Source of the DNA: Roseivirga sp.
Lineage (GTDB): Bacteria > Bacteroidota > Bacteroidia > Cytophagales > Cyclobacteriaceae
Reading direction: 5' to 3'
Assembly: GCA_021404565.1 (NCBI GenBank)
Contig: JAAWWF010000004.1
Span: 339,448 to 403,447, forward strand
DNA: 64,000 nucleotides
The position numbers were made by a program, and so were the translations under genes. The notes under the pieces are model-generated. The model was given only the letters and a program-made list of their open reading frames with translations, searched no databases and had not been told where the DNA came from. This document shows, in pieces, positions 45,532 to 54,900 of this stretch (positions are counted from its first letter, which is position 1; each line of letters starts with the position of its first letter).

Positions 45532-46422
45532 TCAGGCAGATTGAGATTTAAGCCACTTTCTGAATTCAGAGGCTTTGGCTCTGCTGATAACGATGGCATC
45601 AGCCTGACCATTCACCTGCTTCAGGCTGGCTTCGATTTTTCCGTGATTCAGCGGTTTAATCGATTTTACCAGACCGTGATGCAAAATCGTTTGCCTGTTG
45701 GCCCTGAAGAAACGGGAGGGGTCCAGATTTTTCATGAGTGCATCCAGAGATTCGGTATAAACAAGTTTTCGTTCTTCATTGGTGATGATCACTACTGATC
45801 CTGAATCACTGACCGCACATTGGATGTCTGACTGCGGCACTAAATGACGCACCTTTCCCAGCGATATCTGAATAGGTTTTTCGTAACCTGTATCTTCTTG
45901 ACCGGTTTGATGAGAATTTGCCCCCTTCTTCCAGTTATTATAAAAGTAGATTCCCGTATCTATGGATGAAAAGAAAAAGGTAACGGAAACCACACTTACA
46001 TTGATCAGCATAAGATCCTCAAAGCTATAAAAACCGCCATAAATAAAGTAGGTGATGGAGATGACCAGTGCATTTACCGAAATGATAATATAGGCCAACT
46101 GTAGCGACAGTTGAGTAGCAAGCCTTTTGCCAACCCCTGTAGACCAGTCCATTCTTTTGTCGAGGACTCTGGCAATCCAGCGAGTACCCTTCAAAAAAAC
46201 AAATGCACCAATCAGGGCATTGAAGTATTCTTCTAGGCTCAAAGAAATCAATGGACGCTGGTATTTGTAATCGAATACTGCATTGATGAGAGAGTTGGCA
46301 ACAATGCCCAGTAAAAGTATGCTAATCCATTGCCAGCGAAAGATGCGTTTGAACAAAGAAGGTTTCTCTGATCTCTCATCCTTATTCTGACCCAAAAGGA
46401 GGGGGATAGTTTTAACAGACAT
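45532..46422 (-). CDS. Membrane-bound LytTR transcription regulator
   Basis: A 296-residue protein with four predicted membrane helices in the first half (for example WISILLLGIVANSLINAVF and YIIISVNALVISITYFIYGG) and a C-terminal LytTR domain (about 185-293: IQCAVSDSGSVVIITNEERK, then FFRANRQTILH and ISRAKASEFRKWL). It has no receiver domain, so it is not a classical response regulator. Membrane LytTR proteins probably respond directly to a membrane or small-molecule signal. It is a second candidate for binding the 21-bp-spaced boxes at 14007 and 26285, though it lies 13 kb from the nearest. Its own 258-bp upstream region shows no such box. Confidence 0.9.
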   Translation of the reverse strand: MSVKTIPLLLGQNKDERSEKPSLFKRIFRWQWISILLLGIVANSLINAVFDYKYQRPLISLSLEEYFNALIGAFVFLKGTRWIARVLDKRMDWSTGVGKRLATQLSLQLAYIIISVNALVISITYFIYGGFYSFEDLMLINVSVVSVTFFFSSIDTGIYFYNNWKKGANSHQTGQEDTGYEKPIQISLGKVRHLVPQSDIQCAVSDSGSVVIITNEERKLVYTESLDALMKNLDPSRFFRANRQTILHHGLVKSIKPLNHGKIEASLKQVNGQADAIVISRAKASEFRKWLKSQSA

Positions 46423-46680
46423 GAATCCTGAGGTTTAGAAGGTTTAGACTTTGTCTAAAGATTCAATATCCGAGGCAAGGATGCATGGTTAACTCTTTTT
46501 TTTAAGACCCTGAAGGCATAAAACCCTGAGTATATATCGACTGAATGGCGAATTTCAGCTCAAATGGTCCATCAAATAGGAACCCTGGTAATAATAGACC
46601 ACTCAAGCTCATCTGCCTATGGGGTTTTACAAAGGCCTTGTGAATGGAATAGGTCACAGGTTTATCCGATGCACCCGGCT

Positions 46681-47562
46681 TTAGTCCACCTTTGCCAGGG
46701 TATTGATGGTAATATGGGGCCAGGTGATCAGGCCGGGTTTCCCATTAAACTTTCGGTGGAATTCGATACCTACGTTTTGTGAGTATTGCAGCTGCTGAAA
46801 GTTCTCTCCTGACATGGGCAATTTTACCGTCTCCAACCAAAAATCACTATAGGCGCTGGTCGCGTTGGCATGCGTTTTTATGAATGGAATATTGTCAACA
46901 CTACCCTCATTTTCTGAGCTTAAGGCAATATGTGTACTGTCCAGAACCTCCAGGCCTTTGTTGTCTCTTATGAGGTTATCATTAGGATTGAAGACATCGA
47001 AAATCTTTGAAGGTTCTTTAATCACAATATCCTGAACCGTCAACCTTTGCTGCTCACTGTTAAATTGAGAAAAAAAGCCTTTTGGAGCACCTTGTCGGTC
47101 TTCCTCTGAGGGCAAAGATGATATTTTACCAATGGTGGGTTCTCCTTGTGAATGATCCACAGAACCCAAAATCAGGATAGAATTACCATGTGGAATGGTA
47201 CCGCTTCGGGCAACACGGTAAGGGGGAGAGATGAGCTCTCCAGAGTCTGTTTTGATGTCATTCATGTAGAGAAACATCCCGTTTTCAACATGAATAAGTT
47301 CTTTGGTATCAAAGTCGTGGATGCGCTGTTCGTATTCGAGGGCTCCGATATTTTGGATCAAATCACCGCCTTTGTTTTCGACTGCAGCATCCACCGCCTT
47401 GAATGTGAGGATTTCGGTATAGTTCTGAACGATTAATTTGAAACCTGTTTCTCCCGGTGCAGGTACAGAAATCAAACTCCAGCCTTTGACGCCTTTCCAG
47501 GTACCGATAAGACCTTCTAATTCGCCAAATGAAGGTGCTATGCTTGATGATGTCATTGTCAT
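46681..47562 (-). CDS. Hypothetical protein with a nitrobindin-like beta-barrel opening
   Basis: A 293-residue protein without a signal peptide. Residues 11-35 contain LEGLIGTWKGVKGW, which resembles the GTWxGxG motif of FABP-like heme-binding barrels (nitrobindin/THAP4 family); further strands and IGALEYEQRI and GSVDHSQGEP follow. The chain is longer than a single 160-residue barrel. I cannot place the heme His. It is the last of three genes in the same direction (gaps 80 and 29 bases). The family assignment is tentative and the function unknown. Confidence 0.5.
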   Translation of the reverse strand: MTMTSSSIAPSFGELEGLIGTWKGVKGWSLISVPAPGETGFKLIVQNYTEILTFKAVDAAVENKGGDLIQNIGALEYEQRIHDFDTKELIHVENGMFLYMNDIKTDSGELISPPYRVARSGTIPHGNSILILGSVDHSQGEPTIGKISSLPSEEDRQGAPKGFFSQFNSEQQRLTVQDIVIKEPSKIFDVFNPNDNLIRDNKGLEVLDSTHIALSSENEGSVDNIPFIKTHANATSAYSDFWLETVKLPMSGENFQQLQYSQNVGIEFHRKFNGKPGLITWPHITINTLAKVD

Positions 47563-47591
47563 TTTGTTATATGAGATGGTGGAGTTTTTAA

Positions 47592-48437
47592 TTAATTGTT
47601 TGCGTCAATGAGTAAATAGAGGTACGTGTCAATACCATCAAACACCATGGATAAGTCACTGATATTCAGATCGCCAGGTAAGTCTTCTATGATGAGCTTA
47701 CCACACTTGGCTTGTCCGTAATATTGATCGCCCTCTTTGTCAACCGGATGGTCAGCCGGATCATAGCTGTATACCTGATAGAAGCTTGCCGGATCTGTTT
47801 TCGGAACTACTTCCTGATCACCATCGGCTCCATATCTACCAAAGTAGAGTACATTGTTACTGCCTTTTTTGAAAGCATAAAACACATAGGCAGGCAATGA
47901 CAATTGGTAATGATTACTATCATAAGTCATGGTCCAGCGGTTCCAGTCAGTGTCAGCGGGAAAGGCTTTTAACCCGAACCAATCACGGGTGATACCATTA
48001 GGAGTGAAGCTCCCGGTTTTGTCTTTTAAAATGAATTGGTAAAGATGCTCTGGTGTACCGGCTTTTTGCATGTACACGTGGTAATTGTTGGGAATGGGTA
48101 GAATTGGTTCCCCTTTTTCTTTATCCTTAATACCCACAACTTCTTCAAAATTTGGGGTGCTGAGCATCGCAATCTTCTGAGTGTTTTGTGCTGCACTCAA
48201 TCCCTCGATACTCAGGGTGAAATCTTCTTCGAATACGTATGATCCATCTTTGAGCAGAAATTGATACAGTTGATTCGGAGTGTCCTTTTTGAAGCAATAC
48301 ATACGTGTCGATTTTCGATCATCGAGCATGCCCCAACGTGTCCAGTCACAGTCGCTCGGTGCGTTCAGAACATCTATTGAGGTTTCGGTGACTTTTAATC
48401 TGTCGCCCTCCTTAATCGCTTTTTTAATTAAAGGCAT
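47592..48437 (-). CDS. Hypothetical protein with internal duplication
   Basis: A 281-residue protein without a signal peptide or known motif. Two parts look related: SDCDWTRWGMLDDRKSTRMY with KKDTPNQLYQFLLKDGS near the start, and TDWNRWTMTYDSNHYQLSLP with KKGSNNVLYFGRYGADG near residue 170. A third related segment is KAGTPEHLYQFILKDK. The repeated hydrophobic-aromatic strand pattern ending in LYQF suggests beta-propeller or jelly-roll repeats. It lies 29 bases before the barrel protein gene on the same strand and is probably cotranscribed. No function is proposed. Confidence 0.6.
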   Translation of the reverse strand: MPLIKKAIKEGDRLKVTETSIDVLNAPSDCDWTRWGMLDDRKSTRMYCFKKDTPNQLYQFLLKDGSYVFEEDFTLSIEGLSAAQNTQKIAMLSTPNFEEVVGIKDKEKGEPILPIPNNYHVYMQKAGTPEHLYQFILKDKTGSFTPNGITRDWFGLKAFPADTDWNRWTMTYDSNHYQLSLPAYVFYAFKKGSNNVLYFGRYGADGDQEVVPKTDPASFYQVYSYDPADHPVDKEGDQYYGQAKCGKLIIEDLPGDLNISDLSMVFDGIDTYLYLLIDANN

Positions 48438-48517
48438 AATGTTCTTGTTAAATGGTTTTTGAATGTACTTTAGTCAGTTGCTTAGTGCAGAGGTATTAAG
48501 TCTGCTGTAGCAGCGGA

Positions 48518-49735
48518 TTAATCTTTGTATTTACATCGCCTCTTTCCCTGGAATTCACATATATCCGGGGCAGTGAATGGAAGTCCAAGAAGGTCGAAGT
48601 AGTTTTGGCCGAGTGCAATATTTCTGAATGCCTCATCACTCATTTCACAATTGATGCGACTGGTTACTTCCACTGCTTCCTCGTAAGTCTCATACTTCTT
48701 ACCTTTTCTTGAAGCCACAAAGTCAGTACCGGTTATAAATCGGGTAGGGTAGGCATTGATAAAAGTCAGGTACTTATCGCGCTTGTCTTTGTATTTGAAG
48801 ACGTTGTTCCAAAGTACATCCCAGGAGAGATCCAGGGTGAGGTTAGGATGTTTGCCCAAAAGCCTCTTCAGAATGTCAATATGCTCGTCAGCTCCAATCT
48901 TTGTTAATTCTTTTGACAGGCCCATATGCGACCAGACAATCTTGTTGTCAGTATACCTTTCAAGCACATCTTCCATCAAGTACAGGTATTTGGTAGTCAT
49001 ATTGGTAGTGTCGTTGCCGATATCTGAATGAATGTTGATGGGCATATCTCTATTGCGCAGTATTTCCATAAAAGGCGCCCAGTCTTTGATGTTTTCAAGG
49101 TTAGCACCGTATTGCATGTTTGGAAATAAGGCTTGCTTTACAAGGTTTACCTCACCCATCCACTTGAATTGTTCTGGATATTCCCTGTCCAACAGGGCTA
49201 TGTATTCTGTAATCCGCTCCGGATTGGCCAGGTCGGGGAAAGTCATGGACAGCACCAGGTTGAGCTTGTCTTCACCTTCAAAAGGGTCTTTTATCTTTTT
49301 AATCGAATTGGGACCCTGGTATTCCAAATAATTAGCGGCATTTACGAAGTCATTCCGCAAGCTTGGTGTAACGGCAGTGCCCGGACAATCCAGGTAGTAG
49401 GCACAGTCACCATTGCTGGGTAGCGTCTGGCCTATGCCATAGGCATTTATAAAATGGACTCCCGACTTGTTGAAATAGGTCATCAACTCCGCAAATGGAA
49501 TAACATTCCCACCAAAGGGCCGGAAATGATTGTGTGAATCTACTTTCGACCAATAGCCCTCACGCTTGCGGTTATAGCACTGGGCATCTTCGCCATATAA
49601 TTCTTCGAAGGATTGCTTCTTTTGAGCCAGAGCCGGACCACTTAAAACGATAAAGATCAACAGGGTCAAAAAGGCTCTTGATGTGTATCTGAAGTCAGAA
49701 ACTAACAGTAGGATTATTCTAGAAAAAAAATGCAT
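48518..49735 (-). CDS. Exported amidohydrolase family protein
   Basis: A 405-residue protein with a signal sequence ending about residue 37 (FLTLLIFIVLSGPALAQ). It shows the metal-binding motifs of amidohydrolase-type TIM barrels: DSHNHF (about 67), MPINIHSDIGND (about 235), IVWSHMGLS (about 270) and FITGTDFV (about 335). These barrels hydrolyse or decarboxylate small cyclic molecules, lactones or sugar acids. An exported member is less common than a cytoplasmic one. The substrate is unknown. It is the first of three genes in the same direction, but the 80-base gap allows a separate promoter for the following pair. Confidence 0.83.
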   Translation of the reverse strand: MHFFSRIILLLVSDFRYTSRAFLTLLIFIVLSGPALAQKKQSFEELYGEDAQCYNRKREGYWSKVDSHNHFRPFGGNVIPFAELMTYFNKSGVHFINAYGIGQTLPSNGDCAYYLDCPGTAVTPSLRNDFVNAANYLEYQGPNSIKKIKDPFEGEDKLNLVLSMTFPDLANPERITEYIALLDREYPEQFKWMGEVNLVKQALFPNMQYGANLENIKDWAPFMEILRNRDMPINIHSDIGNDTTNMTTKYLYLMEDVLERYTDNKIVWSHMGLSKELTKIGADEHIDILKRLLGKHPNLTLDLSWDVLWNNVFKYKDKRDKYLTFINAYPTRFITGTDFVASRKGKKYETYEEAVEVTSRINCEMSDEAFRNIALGQNYFDLLGLPFTAPDICEFQGKRRCKYKD

Positions 49736-49941
49736 ATAGCTTAATATAGTGTTTTACTAAAAGTAGCGAGAATACACAGGATTTGATAAAAAGTGGGTGT
49801 TAATTATTGAGGTATCTTGAATCGTTATGGGAAGAGTGAGGTTTGCGGGCTATCCGGGAGAATTGGCAAGATGACAGCCTACCAAAATGGTTGGGTAACC
49901 TTTAGACAATCCGTGACTGGTTAATACCAGGTGTGTATAAA

Positions 49942-49975
49942 CAAAAAAAGCCCAGTCAGATGACTGAGCTTTTAA
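49942..49975 (-). terminator. Terminator of the tRNA-Asp gene
   Basis: AGCCCAGTCA (49949-49958) and TGACTGAGCT (49961-49970) form a 10-bp stem with one G-T wobble around a tight 2-base (effectively 4-base) loop. On the minus strand it is followed by a run of seven T. It lies just after the tRNA 3' end. Confidence 0.9.
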
Positions 49976-49976
49976 G

Positions 49977-50050
49977 CGGAACGGACGGGACTCGAACCCG
50001 CGACCTCCTGCGTGACAGGCAGGCATTCTAACCAGCTGAACTACCGCTCC
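49977..50050 (-). tRNA. tRNA-Asp (GTC)
   Basis: On the minus strand the acceptor arms GGAGCGG and CCGTTCC pair over 7 bp with one G-T pair. The anticodon arm is CCTGC-CTGTCAC-GCAGG, giving anticodon GTC for Asp. The T arm is GCGGG-TTCGAGT-CCCGT, and the discriminator base is G, as expected for tRNA-Asp. CCA is not encoded. A single tRNA with its own promoter and terminator. Confidence 0.97.
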
Positions 50051-50087
50051 AAAATGTCTTTGTGTTTCCCTTTCGTTTAAGGTGATG

Positions 50088-50118
50088 CAAAAGTAGTAGG
50101 TTGATCTTTATTTGCAAA
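50088..50118 (-). promoter_or_regulatory. Promoter of tRNA-Asp, perfect Bacteroidota consensus
   Basis: On the minus strand TTTG (50118-50115), a spacer of exactly 19 bases and TACTTTTG (50095-50088) match the Bacteroidota housekeeping promoter TTTG-N19-TAnnTTTG at every fixed position. It lies 38 bases upstream of the tRNA. This independently supports the phylum call. Confidence 0.85.
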
Positions 50119-50254
50119 CAGCTGGGACAAAAAAAACACCTTTCTTTTCAAATAATTTTCATCCTGCTTTTGGTGATAAATATCAAGCCCACGCGTGACG
50201 GTGGTCATAAGTTCTCAGTAAGTCTTATGCTAAATTTATTAAGCCAGCTAATAA

Positions 50255-50746
50255 ATGGCTGAGCTTGAAATGTTTACTAAAAATAAGACCATGAGAAGAG
50301 ATAGAAACCCAAGTTGGAGAAGAGTCAAAAGTGGACCTTTTCACAGAATAGGAGATAGCTATGGCCATTTCTTTAATACCGAACATTTTATGGGGCGTTT
50401 TCCTTTTGACGACCCCTGGCTGGTACCCACACCTCCGGCCAATCTTAAAAAAGATGAAGATGTGTATGAAGTACAGGTGGCATTGCCTGGCTTTAAGCGT
50501 AATGAAATAACCATAGAGGTGAATGGGGATATACTCCATATAGAAGCTGCCAGGGACGAGGAGTACAAGGATGAGTTTCTGGCCAAAGAGATTCACTTTG
50601 ACACGGTCACCCGGAATTTTCACCTGGCCGGGAATGTAAAGAAAGACAATATTGAGGCTTCATTTGAGGACGGAATTTTGAAAGTAAGACTGCCTCACAA
50701 TGGAGAGAAGGAGGTAGGTGATAAACGATCAATCAAAGTCCAATAA
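50255..50746 (+). CDS. Small heat-shock protein, Hsp20/alpha-crystallin family
   Basis: A 163-residue protein. The start at 50255 is the first ATG; an in-frame ATG at 50291 (MRRDRNPSW) is possible. Residues about 62-160 form the alpha-crystallin domain: ANLKKDEDVYEVQVALPGFKR opens it, and ASFEDGILKVRLPH is the conserved A-x-x-x-n-G-v-L signature. The protein should form oligomers that hold unfolded proteins during stress. It lies 9 bases before the universal stress protein gene, so the two form a stress operon. Confidence 0.93.
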   Translation: MAELEMFTKNKTMRRDRNPSWRRVKSGPFHRIGDSYGHFFNTEHFMGRFPFDDPWLVPTPPANLKKDEDVYEVQVALPGFKRNEITIEVNGDILHIEAARDEEYKDEFLAKEIHFDTVTRNFHLAGNVKKDNIEASFEDGILKVRLPHNGEKEVGDKRSIKVQ

Positions 50747-50755
50747 TGAGGTGTT

Positions 50756-51598
50756 ATGGAAGATGGATATAGCATACTCGTACCCACTGACTTCTCCGGG
50801 GCCGCTGATAAGGCACTGGAGGCGGGTATCAACCTGGCCAGATTAAGTAAAGCAAAACTCGATGTCCTGCATATTGAGGATGTTCCGGCTGATTGGGTTT
50901 CAATCGTAGAAAACGCAGATAGAAACTTGTACCTGAGCATTAATCAAAGGCTTGACAGAATCAAGGATCACCTGGCAGAAAGGACGCAACATGTAAGAGA
51001 TGCCAGTGTGGAAGTGGACGACTTTCTGGAGTTTAACAAGGGGCACCGTGCCATCCTGGGGCATGCCGAGAACCGTGAGAATGACCTGATCGTTATGGGG
51101 GCTCATGGTATTGGCGGCATCCAGGGCCTGATGATTGGCTCTTACACCCGTAGAATACTCCATTCCAGCCATAAGCCCATTTTGGTGACTAAGCAAGCCG
51201 ACCCGCCTTTCTGGCCTAAGAAGATGGTGTTTGTATCAGATTTTGCTGAAAAGCATAAGAACCGCTTTCTGGTAGTAATTGACTTTGTGCAAAAAATGGG
51301 CCTGGAGCTTCACCTGCTTTCTATCAACACGCCTATGATTTTTAAGGGTACTGCAGAGATGGAAGAACGAATGGGGAAGTATCTGGCACTCGCCCCGGAG
51401 GGGTTTATCTCCAAAGCCAGTACTTATAATCACATCCATTTTGAGGATGCTTTAAAAGAGTATTGCCATAAATACGATATCGACCTGGTCTCCATGATCA
51501 GTTACAATAAGCGACATGCCTGGCGTGTACTGGGCAGCAGTATTCAGGGTATTATCAATCACCTCAATATTCCAGTGCTGGCCATACCAGAGCGCTGA
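50756..51598 (+). CDS. Universal stress protein, tandem UspA domains
   Basis: A 280-residue protein of two Usp domains. The first (about 3-145) has the start SILVPTDFSGAADKAL and the ATP-binding loop GAHGIGG-x7-GS, so it probably binds ATP. The second (about 150-280) keeps the fold (KMVFVSDFAEKHK, then HLNIPVLAIPE) but lacks the clear nucleotide loop. Two-domain Usp proteins pair one binding and one degenerate half. It is cotranscribed with Hsp20. Its stop at 51598 directly touches the stop of the convergent ATPase gene, with no bases between. Confidence 0.92.
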   Translation: MEDGYSILVPTDFSGAADKALEAGINLARLSKAKLDVLHIEDVPADWVSIVENADRNLYLSINQRLDRIKDHLAERTQHVRDASVEVDDFLEFNKGHRAILGHAENRENDLIVMGAHGIGGIQGLMIGSYTRRILHSSHKPILVTKQADPPFWPKKMVFVSDFAEKHKNRFLVVIDFVQKMGLELHLLSINTPMIFKGTAEMEERMGKYLALAPEGFISKASTYNHIHFEDALKEYCHKYDIDLVSMISYNKRHAWRVLGSSIQGIINHLNIPVLAIPER

Positions 51599-52306
51599 TT
51601 ACGAATGCAGTGGATGGGGGACTCCGTTGATTCTCCCATCCGCCATTTCGATAATTCTGTCAGTCTTATTCGCAAAATCCAGGTCATGAGTCACCACGAG
51701 CATTGACATATGTTTTTCAATGCTCAACTGCTTGAGAATGTCAAATACATTTTCCGAGTTCTTACTATCGAGATTACCCGTGGGCTCGTCTCCCATGATA
51801 ATAGTCGGCTCATTAATCAGGGCTCTGGCAATCGCTACGCGCTGTTTTTCACCACCAGATATTCTGCTGGCTTTTTGGTCGGCCAGGTATCCGATATCCA
51901 GTAAATCCAGCTTCTCTTCAGCGTCAAGTTTAATTTGACGAGGCGATTTGATACCGAGTTTCCTGGCGGGTAACATTACATTCTCAATCACAGAAAATTC
52001 AGGTAGCAGATAGTGAAACTGAAAAACGAAACCAATATGCTGGTTTCGGATGACCGATAGTGCCTTATTTGACTGTCCGCTCACCAGTTGATCGCTAAGC
52101 CACAATTCTCCCTCATAGTCTGTATCCATGGTCGAGAGTATATATAGTAGGGTGGACTTACCACAACCTGACTTGCCCATAATGGAGACAAACTCTCCCT
52201 TTTCAATGCCAAAGCTAATGTCCTTCAGTACATGGAAATCCACCGGCTCTCTGAAGTGTTTATTGATGCCCCGGGCTTCAAGGATATAGGGTGATGTCTG
52301 TGTCAT
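51599..52306 (-). CDS. ABC transporter ATP-binding protein (LolD/MacB/DevA type)
   Basis: A 235-residue ATPase with Walker A GKSGCGKST (about 43), Q loop VFQFHYLLPEFSV, signature SGGEKQRVAIARAL and Walker B IIMGDEPTGNLDSK. The QFHxLLPEFSV and TGNLD words are those of the LolD/MacB/FtsE group, which power FtsX-type permeases rather than import channels. It is the last of three genes joined by ATGA overlaps, with the permease and adaptor genes upstream. It should drive extraction or export of lipoproteins, lipids or peptides across the envelope. Confidence 0.94.
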   Translation of the reverse strand: MTQTSPYILEARGINKHFREPVDFHVLKDISFGIEKGEFVSIMGKSGCGKSTLLYILSTMDTDYEGELWLSDQLVSGQSNKALSVIRNQHIGFVFQFHYLLPEFSVIENVMLPARKLGIKSPRQIKLDAEEKLDLLDIGYLADQKASRISGGEKQRVAIARALINEPTIIMGDEPTGNLDSKNSENVFDILKQLSIEKHMSMLVVTHDLDFANKTDRIIEMADGRINGVPHPLHS

Positions 52307-53562
52307 TGTCCGCGAATTATGTCAACAGGATCAATTTTCTTAGCCTTGGATGCCGGTAAGTACCCGGCAAAGAAGGTGGCCAGCAAGGCAAACACAATGC
52401 CTATGATATAGAAATTGGGATCATGGTTTACCGGCATTGTTTTGATGGTAGGCAGCGCATCCGTTTCGAACGGAATCTGCTCGATACCTTTAGACAGCAG
52501 GTAGCCGATAAACAGCCCTAAAGCACCGCCAATGGTGCCGATAAGAATGGCCTGGCTGATAAAGATCATCTTGACATCCGTCCCTGAAAAACCTGTGGCC
52601 TTGAGGATGGCAATGTCATTCATCTTTTCATAGATCATCATGTTCAGGATATTATAGATGCCAAAGCCGGCCACAATAAGCAAGGTAACCGATACGGCAT
52701 AGGTGATCAGGTTACGAATGTCTGTACCTGCCTCAAATTGAGCATTGGCCGTTTTTATATCCACGGCTGTCAGGTCAAATTGCCGGGCGAGCTCCTTGGC
52801 CATGCCGGGTGCTAATTCCATATCAAAGAGCTTCACATTGATATCTGAGATATAGTTCTTGCCTTCTCCTAAAATCCGTTGTGCGGTAGAGAGATTGACA
52901 TAGCTCTGTACATTGTCGATATCCGCCAGTCCACTTTGATATAGCCCCACAATTTTCAGTGGGAAGAGCCCTCCGTTGACCGAGCTTATTTGAATGCGAT
53001 CGCCCACCTTCAAAGACATTTTATCGGCTACGCCCGCGCCCAGAATAATGCCGTTGCTGTTTCTGGCAAGGCTCTGAGCATCTCCCTCGACTATATAATC
53101 ACTCATATTAAAGAGTCGAACCTCTTCCATAATATCACCACCAAAGACCAGACCGTTGAGCTTAATAGAACCTGCCAGGTAGAAAACCTGTGCCTGCACC
53201 TGGGGAATCGCCCCGCGCACCTCAGGGTTATCTCTGAGCTGCCCCAGGATTGGTAGCGCATTGTGGAGCCTTACCTGGCTTTGTTTAGGCTTGACAGACC
53301 GAATAAGGTTAAAGCCTTCGGCAAATTCGGCCGCCAGATCGATAGGCTGCTGCTCACTGGGAGCAATTTCGTTGTAAAGATGAATATGAGGAGTCCTGTT
53401 CAGAATAAGCCCATCAAGCAGGCCGTTAAGCCCTGTCATAAAGCTGGCCAGGGTAATGAAGGTGCCAATACCAAAGGTGACTCCCAGGGCGGCAATAGAC
53501 GACTGCTTCTTGCGTGAGAGCAGGTGTGTTTTGGAAATACCGAGTATGACAGACCAGTTCAT
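52303..53562 (-). CDS. FtsX/LolC-type ABC transporter permease
   Basis: A 419-residue membrane protein with one N-terminal helix (about 20-45), a large periplasmic domain (about 50-290) and three C-terminal helices (about 295-410), the MacB/FtsX layout. The motif FGIYNILNMMIYEKMNDIAILKATGFS is the usual coupling-helix region (given here in pieces: FGIYNILNMMIYEKM and NDIAILKATGFSG). The ATG overlaps the adaptor stop by four bases, and the stop overlaps the ATPase start by four. Size and gene order (adaptor, permease, ATPase) are like devBCA of cyanobacteria; LolCDE or MacAB are alternatives. Confidence 0.92.
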   Translation of the reverse strand: MNWSVILGISKTHLLSRKKQSSIAALGVTFGIGTFITLASFMTGLNGLLDGLILNRTPHIHLYNEIAPSEQQPIDLAAEFAEGFNLIRSVKPKQSQVRLHNALPILGQLRDNPEVRGAIPQVQAQVFYLAGSIKLNGLVFGGDIMEEVRLFNMSDYIVEGDAQSLARNSNGIILGAGVADKMSLKVGDRIQISSVNGGLFPLKIVGLYQSGLADIDNVQSYVNLSTAQRILGEGKNYISDINVKLFDMELAPGMAKELARQFDLTAVDIKTANAQFEAGTDIRNLITYAVSVTLLIVAGFGIYNILNMMIYEKMNDIAILKATGFSGTDVKMIFISQAILIGTIGGALGLFIGYLLSKGIEQIPFETDALPTIKTMPVNHDPNFYIIGIVFALLATFFAGYLPASKAKKIDPVDIIRGQ

Positions 53563-54659
53563 TGTTCAGGAAGGTAAAGGTTGGTGCTTGCTTCAATGCC
53601 GGATAGGATCTCCACTTTATCCAGGTTAACCAGACCTGTGGTTACTGATACCAGCCCCTCATTTGTTCTTACCTGTTGTTGATCAGTTAGGTATTTTCGA
53701 GGAATAACCAATGCATTCTCTTTAGCACTGATCACAATATTGGCTTCTCCTGACAGACCCGCAAACAGCCGTTCAGGAGGATTTTCAAAGACAGCTTCCA
53801 CCATAAACGTCTGCGTACTCTCATCCTTGATGGGGTGAATTCTGGTGACCCCGGCTTTAAAGCTTTTTCCCGGATAGGCATCTAAGGCAATCAGTACTGT
53901 TTGCCCGGTTTGTACCCGGGCAATATCCACCTCATCAATCAGCATTTCTATATTAAAATCGGAGGCGCTTCCTATCATAGCCAGTGGTTCCTGTAAGGTC
54001 ACAATCTCTCCCGGCTCTTTTAATAGCTCGTAGACTTTTCCGTTAATACGGCTGTTTACCGTATAGTCCCTGGCATTGGTGATGGCATTCTGGTAGTTAT
54101 TCTGAGCCTGTTGCAATTGGTTGTCCAGGTCACTTTGGGTGCGTTTCAAGCGATTTTTAAGCAATTTCACATTGGCTGAAGAGGTTTCATAAACTAGCTT
54201 TTTGGCATCATAGTCGTTTTGAGTACCAATGTTCTTCTTCCACAGATTCTGCTGCTTGACAAAGTTGATGGAGTCGTTTTCAAGTTTCAGGATCGCTATG
54301 CTGATTTCCTCCTCAAGCTCATTGATGAAGTTTGAGGCACCATTTAAGTTCTGCTGGGCCTGCTCAAGAGTCAGTGCCGCATTCTGCCGACTGAGCTCTG
54401 GTGAGGTATTCACAATCTGCATCAATTCAGCCGTTTTATCAATGGGGTCACCTTCTTCCACAGAGATGCTTTCAATCAGACCACTTACTGAAGCATAAGC
54501 AAAGTAGGCACTATCAGGCCTGATGGTGAGTGAGGCATAGACGGACTCTGTAACTGTGGTCAGTTCAGGTTTGATAGGTTTTTCTTCATCTCTACAGGCC
54601 GATAGAAATACAGCAATGACAAGGATATAAACCAAACGATAATGAAAAGGTGTGAGCAT
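53559..54659 (-). CDS. HlyD/MacA-type periplasmic adaptor lipoprotein
   Basis: A 366-residue protein with a lipobox (VFLSAC, Cys about 22). It has the adaptor layout: a lipoyl-like half (SGLIESISVEEGDPI), a long coiled-coil hairpin (about 90-205), the second lipoyl half (INGKVYELLKEPGEIV) and beta-barrel domains (IALDAYPGKSFKAGVTRI, then GLSGEANIVI). Adaptors of this kind connect an inner-membrane ABC permease to an outer-membrane channel. No TolC-like gene is nearby, so it would use a channel encoded elsewhere. It is the first gene of the ABC operon. Confidence 0.93.
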   Translation of the reverse strand: MLTPFHYRLVYILVIAVFLSACRDEEKPIKPELTTVTESVYASLTIRPDSAYFAYASVSGLIESISVEEGDPIDKTAELMQIVNTSPELSRQNAALTLEQAQQNLNGASNFINELEEEISIAILKLENDSINFVKQQNLWKKNIGTQNDYDAKKLVYETSSANVKLLKNRLKRTQSDLDNQLQQAQNNYQNAITNARDYTVNSRINGKVYELLKEPGEIVTLQEPLAMIGSASDFNIEMLIDEVDIARVQTGQTVLIALDAYPGKSFKAGVTRIHPIKDESTQTFMVEAVFENPPERLFAGLSGEANIVISAKENALVIPRKYLTDQQQVRTNEGLVSVTTGLVNLDKVEILSGIEASTNLYLPEQ

Positions 54660-54900
54660 AATCGACTCTGATAATGATTTATCTATGAGTCTTAAGGTAG
54701 CTCGATCGGTTCAAAATATGGTTTAGGAATGTCAGTTTGAGAGATGATTTGTATCAGGTTTTCATGCTCCCCAACCTCATTCAACACGATTCCACGAGGG
54801 GATTGAGTACTTATCGAAATCACTGTTTATGGTGATTCTCACTAAGTTTTATGAGCCTAGTTTTATTCAGAAATCAATTCCCATTTTTAAACATCTAACA

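Noticed and set aside
48364..48372. A single TTCAGAACA box
   Set aside because: It lies inside a coding gene and has no partner 21 bp away. A similar lone match at 11664 is also coding. Both look like chance.
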